DNA of 64,000 nt, taken from Saccharothrix sp. HUAS TT1. Lineage in GTDB: Bacteria; Actinomycetota; Actinomycetes; Mycobacteriales; Pseudonocardiaceae. The notes beneath the pieces are model-generated. The model was not told the DNA's origin and did not search any database. It saw only the letters and a program-made list of their open reading frames with translations. This document shows, piece after piece, positions 43,979 through 52,658 of this stretch. Both the position numbers and the translations under genes were made by a program. Positions within the stretch are counted from its first letter, which is position 1. Each line of letters opens with the position of its first letter. Location: positions 4,464,001-4,528,000 of the forward strand of contig NZ_CP160453.1 in the NCBI RefSeq assembly GCF_040744945.1, given 5' to 3'.

Positions 43979-44563
43979 TCACCACTGCCCGAAGTGCACG
44001 GCCTCCTCGAACGGCCGACGCCCGCGGGTCGACGGCGACGCGCTCGCGTGGACGCCCGCGCCGGCGCTGTGACCGATGGCGATCGCGCCGATCGGCACGT
44101 GGCCGGCCGGCACGCCGAACTCCTCGCGGACCCGGTCGAAGTCGTCCGCGCCGATGCCGAAGTACACCGCGCCGAGCCCTTCGTCCACCGCCGTCTGCAG
44201 GACCAGCAGCACGGCCATGCCGGTGTCGACGTGCCAGAACGGCACCGGCCAGCGGCCCTCGTCGCGGTCGGTCCACCCCTTGTCCGGCTCGGCGTACCGG
44301 TCGAGGTAGGCGTCCTTCACCGCGAACGCGACCACCAGCACCGGCGCGGTCCTGACCGAGTCGAGCGTCCAGAGCCGGACCGAGTCGTAGAACCGCGCCG
44401 TCTCGTCGCCGCGCAGCACCAGGAACTCCTGGCCCTGCGAGTACCCGGCCGACGGCCCGCGCAGCGCGTTGCGCATGATCCGCCGCACGCTCCCGTCGGA
44501 CACCGGCTCGTCGGTGAACTCGCGCACCATGCGCCTGCGGCGCACCACGTCCTGGAACTCCAC
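43979..44563 (-). CDS. Nitroreductase family protein
   Basis: The protein is 194 residues from GTG 44563 (GGGGGA upstream). FMN-binding features are RRRRMVREFTDEPVSDGSVRRIM at the N-terminus, ALRGPSAGYSQGQEFLVL, GMAVLLVLQTAVDEGLGAVYFGI and the C-terminal VPAGHVPIGAIAIGH. The order and length match the NADPH-flavin nitroreductase family. It reduces unknown nitro or quinone compounds. The convergent oxidoreductase gene ends exactly at its stop. Confidence 0.92.
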   Translation of the reverse strand: MEFQDVVRRRRMVREFTDEPVSDGSVRRIMRNALRGPSAGYSQGQEFLVLRGDETARFYDSVRLWTLDSVRTAPVLVVAFAVKDAYLDRYAEPDKGWTDRDEGRWPVPFWHVDTGMAVLLVLQTAVDEGLGAVYFGIGADDFDRVREEFGVPAGHVPIGAIAIGHSAGAGVHASASPSTRGRRPFEEAVHFGQW

Positions 44564-44648
44564 GGCGATCCCCCGGTCCCGGTCGGCCTCGGCCCCGATC
44601 GTAGGGTCACCGGGCCGGTCCGCGGCCAGGGCCGTTCGGCGGGTGGTC

Positions 44649-45287
44649 TCAGCAGGAGGCCACGACGGCGAGGTTGGTGACCGAGTCCAGCGGGATGACC
44701 GCGGGCGCGTGCCTGCCCGGCACCGCCAGCCTGATGGTCGCGCCGTCGCCCGAGGTGAGGGTGCCGCAGGTGGTGGTGTCCCGCTGCTCGACCCGCAGCT
44801 GACCCGGTGGCGCGGCGGGCGCCCACCAGGTGAGGCCGACGCCGAGCAGCAGGCAGCCGAGGCCGGCGGCGACGGCGGCGCGGGCGACGTCCAGCTTGCG
44901 CGCGGCGGTGCGGGCCGCGACCACCCGGAACGCCTCGACGCTGCCGTGGTCGCGCTGGATGTCGGGGAGGGTGAGCGAGTGCACCTTGCCGCCCGCGGCG
45001 GCGGTGAGGGCCTGCCAGAGGCCGATCACGCTGAGCACCAGCCCGAGCGCGACCGCCGCCGTGATCGCGATCCGCCAGCTGGTGGGCACGCCGCTGGTGA
45101 CGTCGCGGCCCTTCACCACCAGGCCGGTGGTGATCAGGGTGATGAACGCGGCCAGGCCGGTGCGCCACTTCTCGGCGGACGCCTGCACGGTCGGCAGCGA
45201 GTCGCGGACCAGGCGCTGGAACGCGTCGCGCTCGGCGAGGTCGGCCGGGGTCGGCGGTCGCTCCGGCAGGCTCGGTCGGTAGGTCAC
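44649..45287 (-). CDS. Membrane protein of unknown function in the CHAT locus
   Basis: The protein is 212 residues from GTG 45287. Three hydrophobic segments are clear: GLAAFITLITTGLVVKG, WRIAITAAVALGLVLSVIGLW and VAAGLGCLLLGVGLTWWAP. The N-terminal 40 residues are charged (ERDAFQRLVRDSLPTVQASAEKW), the region between helices two and three is soluble (HSLTLPDIQRDHGSVEAF), and the C-terminal 60 residues are beta-like with one Cys pair (TTTCGTL and ASC at the very end). No family was recognised. The GTG overlaps the stop of the zinc-ribbon gene by four bases, so both are co-translated. The pair is divergent from the TPR-CHAT gene. Confidence 0.75.
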   Translation of the reverse strand: MTYRPSLPERPPTPADLAERDAFQRLVRDSLPTVQASAEKWRTGLAAFITLITTGLVVKGRDVTSGVPTSWRIAITAAVALGLVLSVIGLWQALTAAAGGKVHSLTLPDIQRDHGSVEAFRVVAARTAARKLDVARAAVAAGLGCLLLGVGLTWWAPAAPPGQLRVEQRDTTTCGTLTSGDGATIRLAVPGRHAPAVIPLDSVTNLAVVASC

Positions 45288-45625
45288 GGCTGGTCCTGGA
45301 GGGTGAGCTGGACCCGGAACCCGACGCCGCAGCCGGTGACGTGCTCGGGGGCGTCGGTGTGCGGCAACCCGCAGCCGCAGCTGACGTCGAGCACGACGGT
45401 CGGCGGCGCGTCCGGCACGCCGACCGACCGGACCGGCGTGACCGCCGTGCCGACCTGGTTGTCCACCAGGTGGTGGCCGCAGCGCGGGCAGGACCCGGCC
45501 ACGGTCGCCGCGACGATGCCGTCGGTCACCACCGTGCGCACGGCCAGCTCCCGCGACTCGATCAGGGCGAACGCTCGTTCGGTCCAGGTGAAGGCCGTCG
45601 TGCGCTGGTAGGGAACCTCGTCCAT
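45284..45625 (-). CDS. Small zinc-ribbon-like protein in the CHAT locus
   Basis: The 113-residue protein starts at ATG 45625 behind GGAGG. CPRCGHHLVD and the later CGCGLPH with CGVGF supply four or more Cys and two His in zinc-ribbon spacing; the N-terminus (YQRTTAFTWTERAFALIESREL) is helical. No family was recognised. It is the first gene of a two-gene operon with the membrane protein, 67 bases from the divergent TPR-CHAT gene, which suggests shared function. Confidence 0.72.
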   Translation of the reverse strand: MDEVPYQRTTAFTWTERAFALIESRELAVRTVVTDGIVAATVAGSCPRCGHHLVDNQVGTAVTPVRSVGVPDAPPTVVLDVSCGCGLPHTDAPEHVTGCGVGFRVQLTLQDQP

Positions 45626-45692
45626 CGTGCGATCCTCCGCGAGCCAGGGGAAACAGCCCCACTGTAGTGACGATCAGTGACACCATGGAGCG

Positions 45693-48221
45693 GTGCGCGA
45701 GATGCTGCGACGCCTGTTGCGGAAGCAGGCCGCCGCCGAGCCGGACCCCGCCTTACGCCCCGACCAGGACGACCGGCCGTTCATCCCGTGGTCCGGCCGG
45801 ACCGAGGACCTCGACCCCGGCATCGAGGCCACCCGGCGGGTCTTCGCCTCGCTGCCGCGCGACCACCCGCTGCGCGACGAGGCGTTGAACTCCCTGTTCG
45901 GCCTGCTGCAGCAGCGCGCGAACGCCCTGGGCCGGCCCGAGGACCTGGACGAGGCCGTCGACCTGGCCCGCGCCGAGGTGGCCGCCGCGCCGGGCGACCC
46001 CGACCCGCTCGACCTGCTCGGCCGGGCGTTGAGCAGCAGGTACGAGCGGACCAGGCACCTCACCGACCTGGCCGACGCGCTCACGGCGCACCGGCACGCC
46101 GTCAACCGCACGCCCGTCGACGACCCGGCGTGGCCGTGGCGGATGACCAACCTGTCCGTGGTGCTGCGGCTCGACGCCCACGTCGGCGACCGGGAGGCGA
46201 GCCTGAACGCGGGCATCGAGGTCGGCCTGGCCGCGGTCCGGCACATGCCGGACGACCGGCCCGGCAGCTTCGGCGCGCTGTCGAACCTGGCGACCCTGTA
46301 CGACGAGCGGTTCGAGGCGACCGGCGCGGCGGACGACCTGGACCAGGCGGTCGAGCTGCTGCGGCGGGCCGTGGACGGGTGGGTCGGCGACCCGCTGTCG
46401 GGCGCGACGACCAGCACGAACCTCGGTGTGGCGCTGCTGCGGCGGTTCGAGCTGGCGGGCGTCGAGGCCGACCTGGCCGAAGCGGAGCGGTGCGCCCGGC
46501 GGGCGGTGGCCGACACCCCGGCCGGCTACTGGGAGCGCGGTCGGCACCTGGCCGGGCTGCACAACGTGCTGCGGGTCAGGTTCGGGCACACCGGGGACCC
46601 GGCCGCGCTGGCCGAGTCGGAGGAGGTCGCCCGATCGCTGGCCCGGTCCGACTCCGCGCACCCGCAGCTGCGGCTGCCGATGGGCTTCGCCCTGGCCGAC
46701 GCCGCCGAGCGGGCCGGCGACACCGAGGGGGTGCTCGACGCCCTGCGGCTGGTCAACCGGGCGTTGCGGGAGATCACGTGGCCCGGCCTGGACCGGCGCA
46801 GCCGGGAGCACCTGCTCGGCAACCTCGCCGGGATGGCGGGCGAGGTGGCGGCGCGGGCGATCGCCGTGGGCCGGCCGGACTTCGCGGTGGAGTCGCTGGA
46901 GCAGAACCGGCTGGTGCTGTGGGGCCAGGAGTCGTTGCTGCGCGCGGACGTCTCGGAGCTGGCCGGGGTCGCGCCCGGGCTGACCGCGCGGTTGGACGCG
47001 GCGCGGGCGGGGCTCGACGGCGCGACGGCCGATCCGACGGCGCGGGCGCGGGCGGCGCGGAGCTGGGCGGAGGCGTTGGCGGAGGTGCGCCGGCTGCCCG
47101 GCTGGGAGGACTTCCTGGCGCCGCTGCCGTTCGCGCGGTTGCGGGCGGCGGCGGCCGAGGGGCCCGTGGTGCTGCTGAACGTCGGCGACCGGCGGTGCGA
47201 CGCGCTGGTCGTCACCGACCGGGAGCCGTCCGGGGTGCTGGTGGTGCCCCTGCCCACGCTGGACCCGGCCACGCTGCCGACGCGGGCGAACCACTTCCTG
47301 GAGGCCATGTCCTACGCGGCGCAGGCGCCGGTCGACACCGGGTTCCTCACCAGGGAGCGGTTCCGCGGCGCGGCGGTCGAGGCGCTGGCCTGGCTGTGGG
47401 ACGAGGTGGCCGAGCCGGTGCTGACCGCGCTGGGCGTCACCGGCCCCGCCGACGAGCTGCCCCGGGTCTGGTGGTGCCCGGTGGGCGCGCTGGCGCTGCT
47501 GCCGGTGCACGCGGCCGGGCACTACGAGGGCGGCGCGACCGGCCGGTCGGTGCCCGAACGGGTGATCTCCTCGTACACCACCGGTCTGGGTGACCTGCTG
47601 CGCGCCCGCCACCGCGCGCCGGGCGGTCCCGCGCGGCTGCTGGCGGTCGGCGCGTCCGACACCGGGCCCGACCTCGCGCCGCTGCCGGGTGTCGCGCGCG
47701 AGCTGGCGGACCTCGGCGCGGTGTTCGGGACCGGGGCGCTGACCGTGCGGACGGGACCGGCGGCGACCAGGGCGGCGGTGGCCGCGGAGCTGCCCGAGCA
47801 CACCTGGCTGCACCTGGCCGGGCACACGCTGCCCACGCCGGACGAGGCGAGCCGGACCGGGATCGCGCTCTCGGACGGCCCGCTGACCGTGCTGGACGTG
47901 GCGGGGCTGCGCTCGACGGGCGGTGAGCTGGCGTACCTCTCGGCCTGCCTGACCATGATGGGCAGCGGGCGGATCACGGACGAGGCGGTGCACCTGCCCG
48001 CGGCCCTGGCCCTGGCCGGGTACCGGCACGTCATCGCGACCCAGTGGCACATCGAGGACCGGCACGCGGGCGCGGTGGCGGGCGCGGTCTACCGGCGGCT
48101 GGTGGCGGGCGGCGAACCGGACGCCGCGCGCGCCGCGGTCGCCCTGCACGAGGCGCTGGTGGAGCTGCGGGCCGGCGCCCACCCCGTCGACTGGGCGCCC
48201 TACGTCCACATCGGACCTTGA
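45693..48221 (+). CDS. TPR-repeat CHAT-domain (caspase-like) protein
   Basis: The 842-residue protein has about 380 residues of TPR-like helical repeats (SLFGLLQQRANALGRPEDLDEAVDL, SNLATLYDERFEATGAADDLDQAVELL, STNLGVALLRRFELAGVEADLAEAE), a linker with further helices, and a C-terminal CHAT protease domain. The catalytic His lies in WLHLAGHT near residue 709 and the Cys in YLSACLT near 751, followed by LPAALALAGYRHVIATQWHIEDRHA, typical of CHAT. CHAT domains are caspase/separase relatives used in bacterial conflict and cell-death systems. GTG 45693 or ATG 45702 may be the start. It is followed 22 bases later by a small TPR gene. Confidence 0.9.
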   Translation: MREMLRRLLRKQAAAEPDPALRPDQDDRPFIPWSGRTEDLDPGIEATRRVFASLPRDHPLRDEALNSLFGLLQQRANALGRPEDLDEAVDLARAEVAAAPGDPDPLDLLGRALSSRYERTRHLTDLADALTAHRHAVNRTPVDDPAWPWRMTNLSVVLRLDAHVGDREASLNAGIEVGLAAVRHMPDDRPGSFGALSNLATLYDERFEATGAADDLDQAVELLRRAVDGWVGDPLSGATTSTNLGVALLRRFELAGVEADLAEAERCARRAVADTPAGYWERGRHLAGLHNVLRVRFGHTGDPAALAESEEVARSLARSDSAHPQLRLPMGFALADAAERAGDTEGVLDALRLVNRALREITWPGLDRRSREHLLGNLAGMAGEVAARAIAVGRPDFAVESLEQNRLVLWGQESLLRADVSELAGVAPGLTARLDAARAGLDGATADPTARARAARSWAEALAEVRRLPGWEDFLAPLPFARLRAAAAEGPVVLLNVGDRRCDALVVTDREPSGVLVVPLPTLDPATLPTRANHFLEAMSYAAQAPVDTGFLTRERFRGAAVEALAWLWDEVAEPVLTALGVTGPADELPRVWWCPVGALALLPVHAAGHYEGGATGRSVPERVISSYTTGLGDLLRARHRAPGGPARLLAVGASDTGPDLAPLPGVARELADLGAVFGTGALTVRTGPAATRAAVAAELPEHTWLHLAGHTLPTPDEASRTGIALSDGPLTVLDVAGLRSTGGELAYLSACLTMMGSGRITDEAVHLPAALALAGYRHVIATQWHIEDRHAGAVAGAVYRRLVAGGEPDAARAAVALHEALVELRAGAHPVDWAPYVHIGP

Positions 48222-48243
48222 AGTCCACGTTGGAGGGAATGCC

Positions 48244-48783
48244 GTGCCCGATCACCCCGACGAGCCGAACGCCGCCGACCCGTCCACGGTGGGCGAGCAC
48301 CTCGACGCCCTGATGCGGGTGGCGATCGCGCGGCGGGACGAGGGGCGCCTCGGCGAGGCGATCGACCTGCTGGCGGAGGCGGCCGACCTCGCCGTCCGGA
48401 TCGACCGGGTGCCGACCTACGTGCTGGCGATGACCGCCCTCGGCGACGCGCACACCGCCGAGGAGCGGTTCGCCGACGCGGTGACCTGCTACGCCGCCGG
48501 TTACCGGGTGGTGCGGGACGTCGTGGACTGGCCCGAGATGGAGGGCACGCTGTCCTGGCGGCTGGCCGGCGCCGAGGCGGCGGTCCGCGCGGGCATCCCG
48601 GTGCCGGAGGACCTGGTGCGGGCCGCCGCGCCGACGTCCGGGCAGCGGTGGGTGAGCGAGTGCGACGAGGACCTGGTGGAGGACGACCACATCCCGGCGC
48701 ACGCGGTGAGGCGGTTCTGGGAAGTGCGCGACGGCCTGGTCACCGGCACCACCGTGGCGAACCCGCGCTACCGCCGGGGCTGA
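48244..48783 (+). CDS. Small TPR-like protein downstream of the CHAT gene
   Basis: The protein is 179 residues from GTG 48244 (GGAGGG upstream). It is all-helical with TPR character: DALMRVAIARRDEGRLGEAIDLLAEAADLAV and VLAMTALGDAHTAEERFADAVTCYAAGYRVV, then a third helix pair, and a short acidic tail (CDEDLVEDDH). It lies 22 bases after the CHAT gene and is probably in the same operon. It may be an adaptor or regulator of the protease; that is inference. Confidence 0.8.
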   Translation: MPDHPDEPNAADPSTVGEHLDALMRVAIARRDEGRLGEAIDLLAEAADLAVRIDRVPTYVLAMTALGDAHTAEERFADAVTCYAAGYRVVRDVVDWPEMEGTLSWRLAGAEAAVRAGIPVPEDLVRAAAPTSGQRWVSECDEDLVEDDHIPAHAVRRFWEVRDGLVTGTTVANPRYRRG

Positions 48784-48892
48784 CCCCGGCAGCCCGACCT
48801 CAGCCGCGCGCCGGACGACCTGGCCACTTCGTCCCGTTGCAGGTACGCCATCGCAGTGGGACCGGGGTGTCCACAGTGGAAGGAGAATCCGG

Positions 48893-50182
48893 TCACGGCG
48901 AGTTCGGCGCGGGCACCGGTGGCGGCGCCGCGCCCTCGGGCGCCCGTTCCAGGTGCTCGGGAAGGGACGCCCGGTAGATCGGCATCGCGGCGGCGGTGGT
49001 CACGATCGCCACCGCGACCAGGATCGCGAACAACTCCGGCGTCACCAGCTCGTGCGCCAGGCCGATGTTGATGAAGATGAGGATCATCAACCCGCGCGCG
49101 TTCATCAGCCCGCCGACCGCCGACGCGTAGCGCCAGGAGAACCCCTGCGCCCGCACCACAGCGGTGCAACCGAGGTACTTGCCGGCGAACGCGGCCAGCA
49201 TGATCACCGCGAGCGGCCACCACAGGGCGCCGCCCGCGCCGAAGCCGGACACCTCGGTGTTCAGCCCGCTGAACGCGAAGAACACCGGCAGCAGCAGGAT
49301 CGAGTTGAGGTCCGTCAGCCGGGTCTCCAGCTCCCGCCGCACGATCGCCGACTGCGGCATGGCCAGCCCGGTGATGAAGCCGCCGAACACCGAGAACACG
49401 CCGATGTAGTCGGTGAACCAGCCCGCCGCCAGCACGACGAACAGCACCAGCGCCATCACGTCCCGGCTCATCCGGCCCTCGCGCTCGACCCGCTCGCCCA
49501 GCCTGCGCAGCAGGGTGCGCCCCACCGTGAGCATCAGCAGCGCGAACACCGCCGCGCCCGCCACGGTGGTCAGCGCGTCGAACGGGCTGCCCGCCGCCGC
49601 GACCGCGATGATCACGGCGAGGATCACCCACGCCGCCGCGTCGTCGATCGCCGCCGCGACCAGGGTGAGGCCGCCGATGGGCGTGTTCGCGATCCCGCGC
49701 TCCTGGAGGATGCGGGCCAGCATCGGGAACGCGGTGATCGACAGCGCGCCGCCGACGAACAGCATGAACTCCCACTGGCTGGTCCCGCCGGGGCTCAGCG
49801 AGCCGAAGAACAGCGCCGCCGCGCCCGCGCCTAGGGCGAACGTCGGCAGGATGCCGGACACGGCCAGCGCCGAGGCGCGCCGCATGTTCCGCCCGGCGGC
49901 CAGCCCGTGGTCCAGCGAGGACCCGACGAGGAACATGTAGAACGTCAACCCGATGGTGCTCAGCACGTACAGGGTGTCCTTGACGTCCGCGGGGAAGACC
50001 TGGGCCTGCACGCCCGGCGCGACGGCGCCGAGCAGCGCGGGCCCCAGCAGGACGCCCGCGACCATCTCGCCGACCACCCTGGGTTGCTTGACCAGCATGG
50101 CGAGGCGCCCGCACAGGGTCGTCGCCGCGAGCACGACCGCGAGCGCGGCGAACACCCGCAGCGCGAACTGGATCTGGTTCAC
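48893..50182 (-). CDS. Cation/proton antiporter, CPA2 family
   Basis: The protein is 429 residues from GTG 50182 (AGGAG upstream). It has about twelve membrane helices with family motifs KQPRVVGEMVAGVLLGPALLG, ALSITAFPMLARILQERG and the double-Asp ion site AAAIDDAAAWVILAVI, followed by GFITGLAMPQ. It exchanges K+ or Na+ for protons across the membrane. It overlaps the P450 gene by 4 bases at its start and is the last gene of the monooxygenase operon. Antiporters of this type sometimes sit in biosynthetic clusters, but a transport role for the product is unproven. Confidence 0.93.
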   Translation of the reverse strand: MNQIQFALRVFAALAVVLAATTLCGRLAMLVKQPRVVGEMVAGVLLGPALLGAVAPGVQAQVFPADVKDTLYVLSTIGLTFYMFLVGSSLDHGLAAGRNMRRASALAVSGILPTFALGAGAAALFFGSLSPGGTSQWEFMLFVGGALSITAFPMLARILQERGIANTPIGGLTLVAAAIDDAAAWVILAVIIAVAAAGSPFDALTTVAGAAVFALLMLTVGRTLLRRLGERVEREGRMSRDVMALVLFVVLAAGWFTDYIGVFSVFGGFITGLAMPQSAIVRRELETRLTDLNSILLLPVFFAFSGLNTEVSGFGAGGALWWPLAVIMLAAFAGKYLGCTAVVRAQGFSWRYASAVGGLMNARGLMILIFINIGLAHELVTPELFAILVAVAIVTTAAAMPIYRASLPEHLERAPEGAAPPPVPAPNSP

Positions 50183-51576
50183 GAGGTGATCTCCTGGGAG
50201 GAAGGCGGCTGGCGCCGCACCGGACGGCCCTGGTCGTCGTGCGTGGCGAAGTAGCGCCGGGCCAGGCGCAGGCGGCGGGCGTCGAGGACCATGACCGTGC
50301 CGAGCACGAGCTGCGCCACGCTGCGCCACACGTCCTCCCAGCGGTCCCGCACGCGCAGGAACGCGCCGAGGACGGCCAGCCGGCGCGGCGGCAGCGGCTC
50401 GTCCACCGGCGTCAGCAGGCACGGCCCGCGACTGGGCAGCGAGCGGGTGTGGCCGACGGTGGAGTGCAGCGCGCAGCGGCGCAGCACCTCGCGCGTCGCC
50501 GCGCGCAGGGCGATCGGCGACAGCCGCCAGGCCGGGCACGGTCGGTTGGCGGCGACGCCGAACGGGATGTGGTGCGCCGCGCGGGCCGGGGCGTCCTCCC
50601 AGCGGTCCGGGTCGAACACCTCCGGGCGCGGGTGGCCCGCGGCGTGGTAGTCGGGGTAGTTGAAGCACAGCACCGACCCGGCGGGCAGCGTGGTGCGCTC
50701 GTCCAGCGCGATGTCGCCGGTGGTGATGCGGTGCGCGATGCCGAACAGCGGGTAGAGCCGCAGGGTCTCGTCCAGCACGTGGGCGAAGTAGCGGTCGTCG
50801 GTCGGGTCGGCCCGCAGCCGGTCCGCCACGTCCGGGTGCTGGGCGAGCGCGAGCAGCAGGTGCGCCGTCGCCTCGGACATCTGGACGACGGCGGTGTTGA
50901 AGAACGTGCCCTGGAGGTAGTGCACCCGCTCGGCGGGGGACAGGGACGCGGGCAGCGGCTGCCGCACGTCCCCGGCCGCGACGCGCCGGGCCAGGTAGCG
51001 GGTCAGCCGGGCCCGGCGGGCGGGGTGCCGCAGACCGGTGCACTTCAGCGAGGTCACCACGTCGTCGGCATGTCCCACGATGAGGTCGCGCGCCGCGCGG
51101 GGGCACGGCTCGCCGAACACCAGCTCGTGGAAGTACGCCGCCCACACCGGCATCATCAGGTCGCGCAGCCGGACCAGGGTGACCGGCCCGGTGACCACCT
51201 CGTCCAGCACGCGCCCGGTGCAGCGGGTCGCCGCCGCGGCCAGCGCGTCACCCGGACCGGCCAGCAACGCGCGGGTCGTGCGCGCCACGTCGTCGTAGCG
51301 CGGCCCGGCCTCCAGGTGCTCCTGGTGCACCTCGGGGCCGGGGGAGAGCCAGTACCAGAACAGGTCCGAGAGCCCGGCGCCCCGGCTGCGGCCGTTCGCG
51401 GCCGGGTGGCCGTAGACCTCCTGGAACCGGTCCGGGCCCACCAGCGCGTTCGGGAACGTGATCGCGTTGTCCCCGTTGACCTTCTCGAACACCTTGGCGC
51501 GCAGGGCGACCACCCGCGCCGACAGCCGGTGCGGCGCGGTCAGCGCCGCCGCGGCGAGCACCCCGGTCAGCCGCAC
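50179..51576 (-). CDS. Cytochrome P450 with atypical I-helix and haem loop
   Basis: The protein is 465 residues from GTG 51576. The ExxR motif is present (HVLDETLRLYP), and the Cys ligand lies in IPFGVAANRPCPAWRL, one residue longer than the canonical FGxGxRxC and with Ala in place of the first Gly. The I-helix region (FFNTAVVQMSEATAHLLLAL) lacks the usual A/G-G-x-D/E-T. The N-terminal 100 residues (VFEKVNGDNAITFPNALVGPDRF) are unlike the CYP107 group. It overlaps the FMN oxidase gene by 10 bases at its 5' end. It may use a non-standard oxygen-activation route; the substrate is unknown. Confidence 0.9.
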   Translation of the reverse strand: MRLTGVLAAAALTAPHRLSARVVALRAKVFEKVNGDNAITFPNALVGPDRFQEVYGHPAANGRSRGAGLSDLFWYWLSPGPEVHQEHLEAGPRYDDVARTTRALLAGPGDALAAAATRCTGRVLDEVVTGPVTLVRLRDLMMPVWAAYFHELVFGEPCPRAARDLIVGHADDVVTSLKCTGLRHPARRARLTRYLARRVAAGDVRQPLPASLSPAERVHYLQGTFFNTAVVQMSEATAHLLLALAQHPDVADRLRADPTDDRYFAHVLDETLRLYPLFGIAHRITTGDIALDERTTLPAGSVLCFNYPDYHAAGHPRPEVFDPDRWEDAPARAAHHIPFGVAANRPCPAWRLSPIALRAATREVLRRCALHSTVGHTRSLPSRGPCLLTPVDEPLPPRRLAVLGAFLRVRDRWEDVWRSVAQLVLGTVMVLDARRLRLARRYFATHDDQGRPVRRQPPSSQEITS

Positions 51577-52658
51577 CGCGCCGACACCCCCGTCCCGCGG
51601 GCGACGACCAGGTCGCGGGTCAGGTCGGCGACGTCGCGCCCGCCGCACAGCGCGAGGACGTGGTCGAACTCGTCGCGCAGCAGGTCCAGCACCCGCCGCA
51701 CGCCGGCGTCGCCGTCGGCGGCCAGACCCCACAGCACCGGTCGGCCGACGCCGACGGCCGCCGCGCCGAGCGCGAGCGCCACGGCCACGTCACCGCCGCC
51801 GCGAACGCCGCCGTCCAGCAGCACCGGCACCCGGCCCGCGACGGCGTCGACCACCGCGGGCAGCGCCTCGACCGCCGCGGGCGCCAGGTCGGACTGGCGA
51901 CCGCCGTGGTTGGACACCACGACGCCGTCCACCCCGTGCTCGACCGCGAGCACCGCGTCACCGGGGTGCAGCACACCCTTGAGCCACAACGGCAACGACG
52001 TCAGCTCCCGCAACCGGTCCAGGTGCGCCCACGAGGTCGAGGGCGACATCGCGATGTCCAGGGTCCCGCCCGGCGGACCGCCCGGCAGGTCCCGCATGTT
52101 CTCCGCCGCCAGCCCGGCGGGCAGGTCGTGGAAGCCGTGCTCGGCGTCGCGGCGGTGCCGGCCGAGCACCGGGGAGTCGGCGGTCACCACCAGCGCCGCG
52201 CAGCCCGCGCGCTCCGCCCGCCGCACCAGGCACTCCGCCACGGCGTCGTCGGGTTGCGGGTAGAGCTGGAACCACACCGCCGCGTCCGCGTCCACCTCCC
52301 GCGCGGCGGCGGTCACGTCGGCGATCGCCACCGTGGCCGCCACGCCGGACACCAGCACCGTCCCCGCCGCGGCGGTCGCCCGCGCGGTCGCCAGCTCGCC
52401 GTCGGGGTGGGCGAGCCGGTGGAACGCGGTCGGCGCGACCAGCACCGGCAGCGCCAGGCGGGCGCCGGGCAGGTCGACGCCGAGGTCCCGGTCCGGCCGG
52501 CCGCGCAGCACCCGCGGCAGCAGCGCGAGCCGCCGGAACGCCGCCTCGTTCTCGGCCAGCGCGACCTCGTCGCCGACCCCGCCCGCGTAGTAGTCGTAGT
52601 GCACGGGGTCGAGCACCGCGCGGGCCTCCTCCCGCAGCTCGGCCAGCCCGGCGCTCAC
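51567..52658 (-). CDS. FMN-dependent alpha-hydroxyacid oxidase/dehydrogenase
   Basis: The protein is 363 residues from GTG 52658. It is a TIM-barrel of the glycolate/lactate/mandelate oxidase family: YYAGGVGDEVALAENEAAFRRL, VAPTAFHRLAHPDGELATARA, FQLYPQ, KGVLHPGDAV, VSNHGGRQ (active-site His with the following Gly-Gly-Arg) and LLDGGVRGGGDVAVALALGA. It oxidises a 2-hydroxy acid to a 2-oxo acid; hydroxymandelate oxidase of hydroxyphenylglycine pathways is one relative. Its GTG overlaps the stop of the monooxygenase gene by four bases. In this operon an aromatic 2-hydroxy acid is a plausible substrate (inference). Confidence 0.93.
   Translation of the reverse strand: MSAGLAELREEARAVLDPVHYDYYAGGVGDEVALAENEAAFRRLALLPRVLRGRPDRDLGVDLPGARLALPVLVAPTAFHRLAHPDGELATARATAAAGTVLVSGVAATVAIADVTAAAREVDADAAVWFQLYPQPDDAVAECLVRRAERAGCAALVVTADSPVLGRHRRDAEHGFHDLPAGLAAENMRDLPGGPPGGTLDIAMSPSTSWAHLDRLRELTSLPLWLKGVLHPGDAVLAVEHGVDGVVVSNHGGRQSDLAPAAVEALPAVVDAVAGRVPVLLDGGVRGGGDVAVALALGAAAVGVGRPVLWGLAADGDAGVRRVLDLLRDEFDHVLALCGGRDVADLTRDLVVARGTGVSARCG

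Noticed and set aside
48893..50182. Antiporter as a dedicated exporter of the TAL-pathway product
   Set aside because: The CPA2 family moves cations and protons. Position in the operon alone does not show product export.
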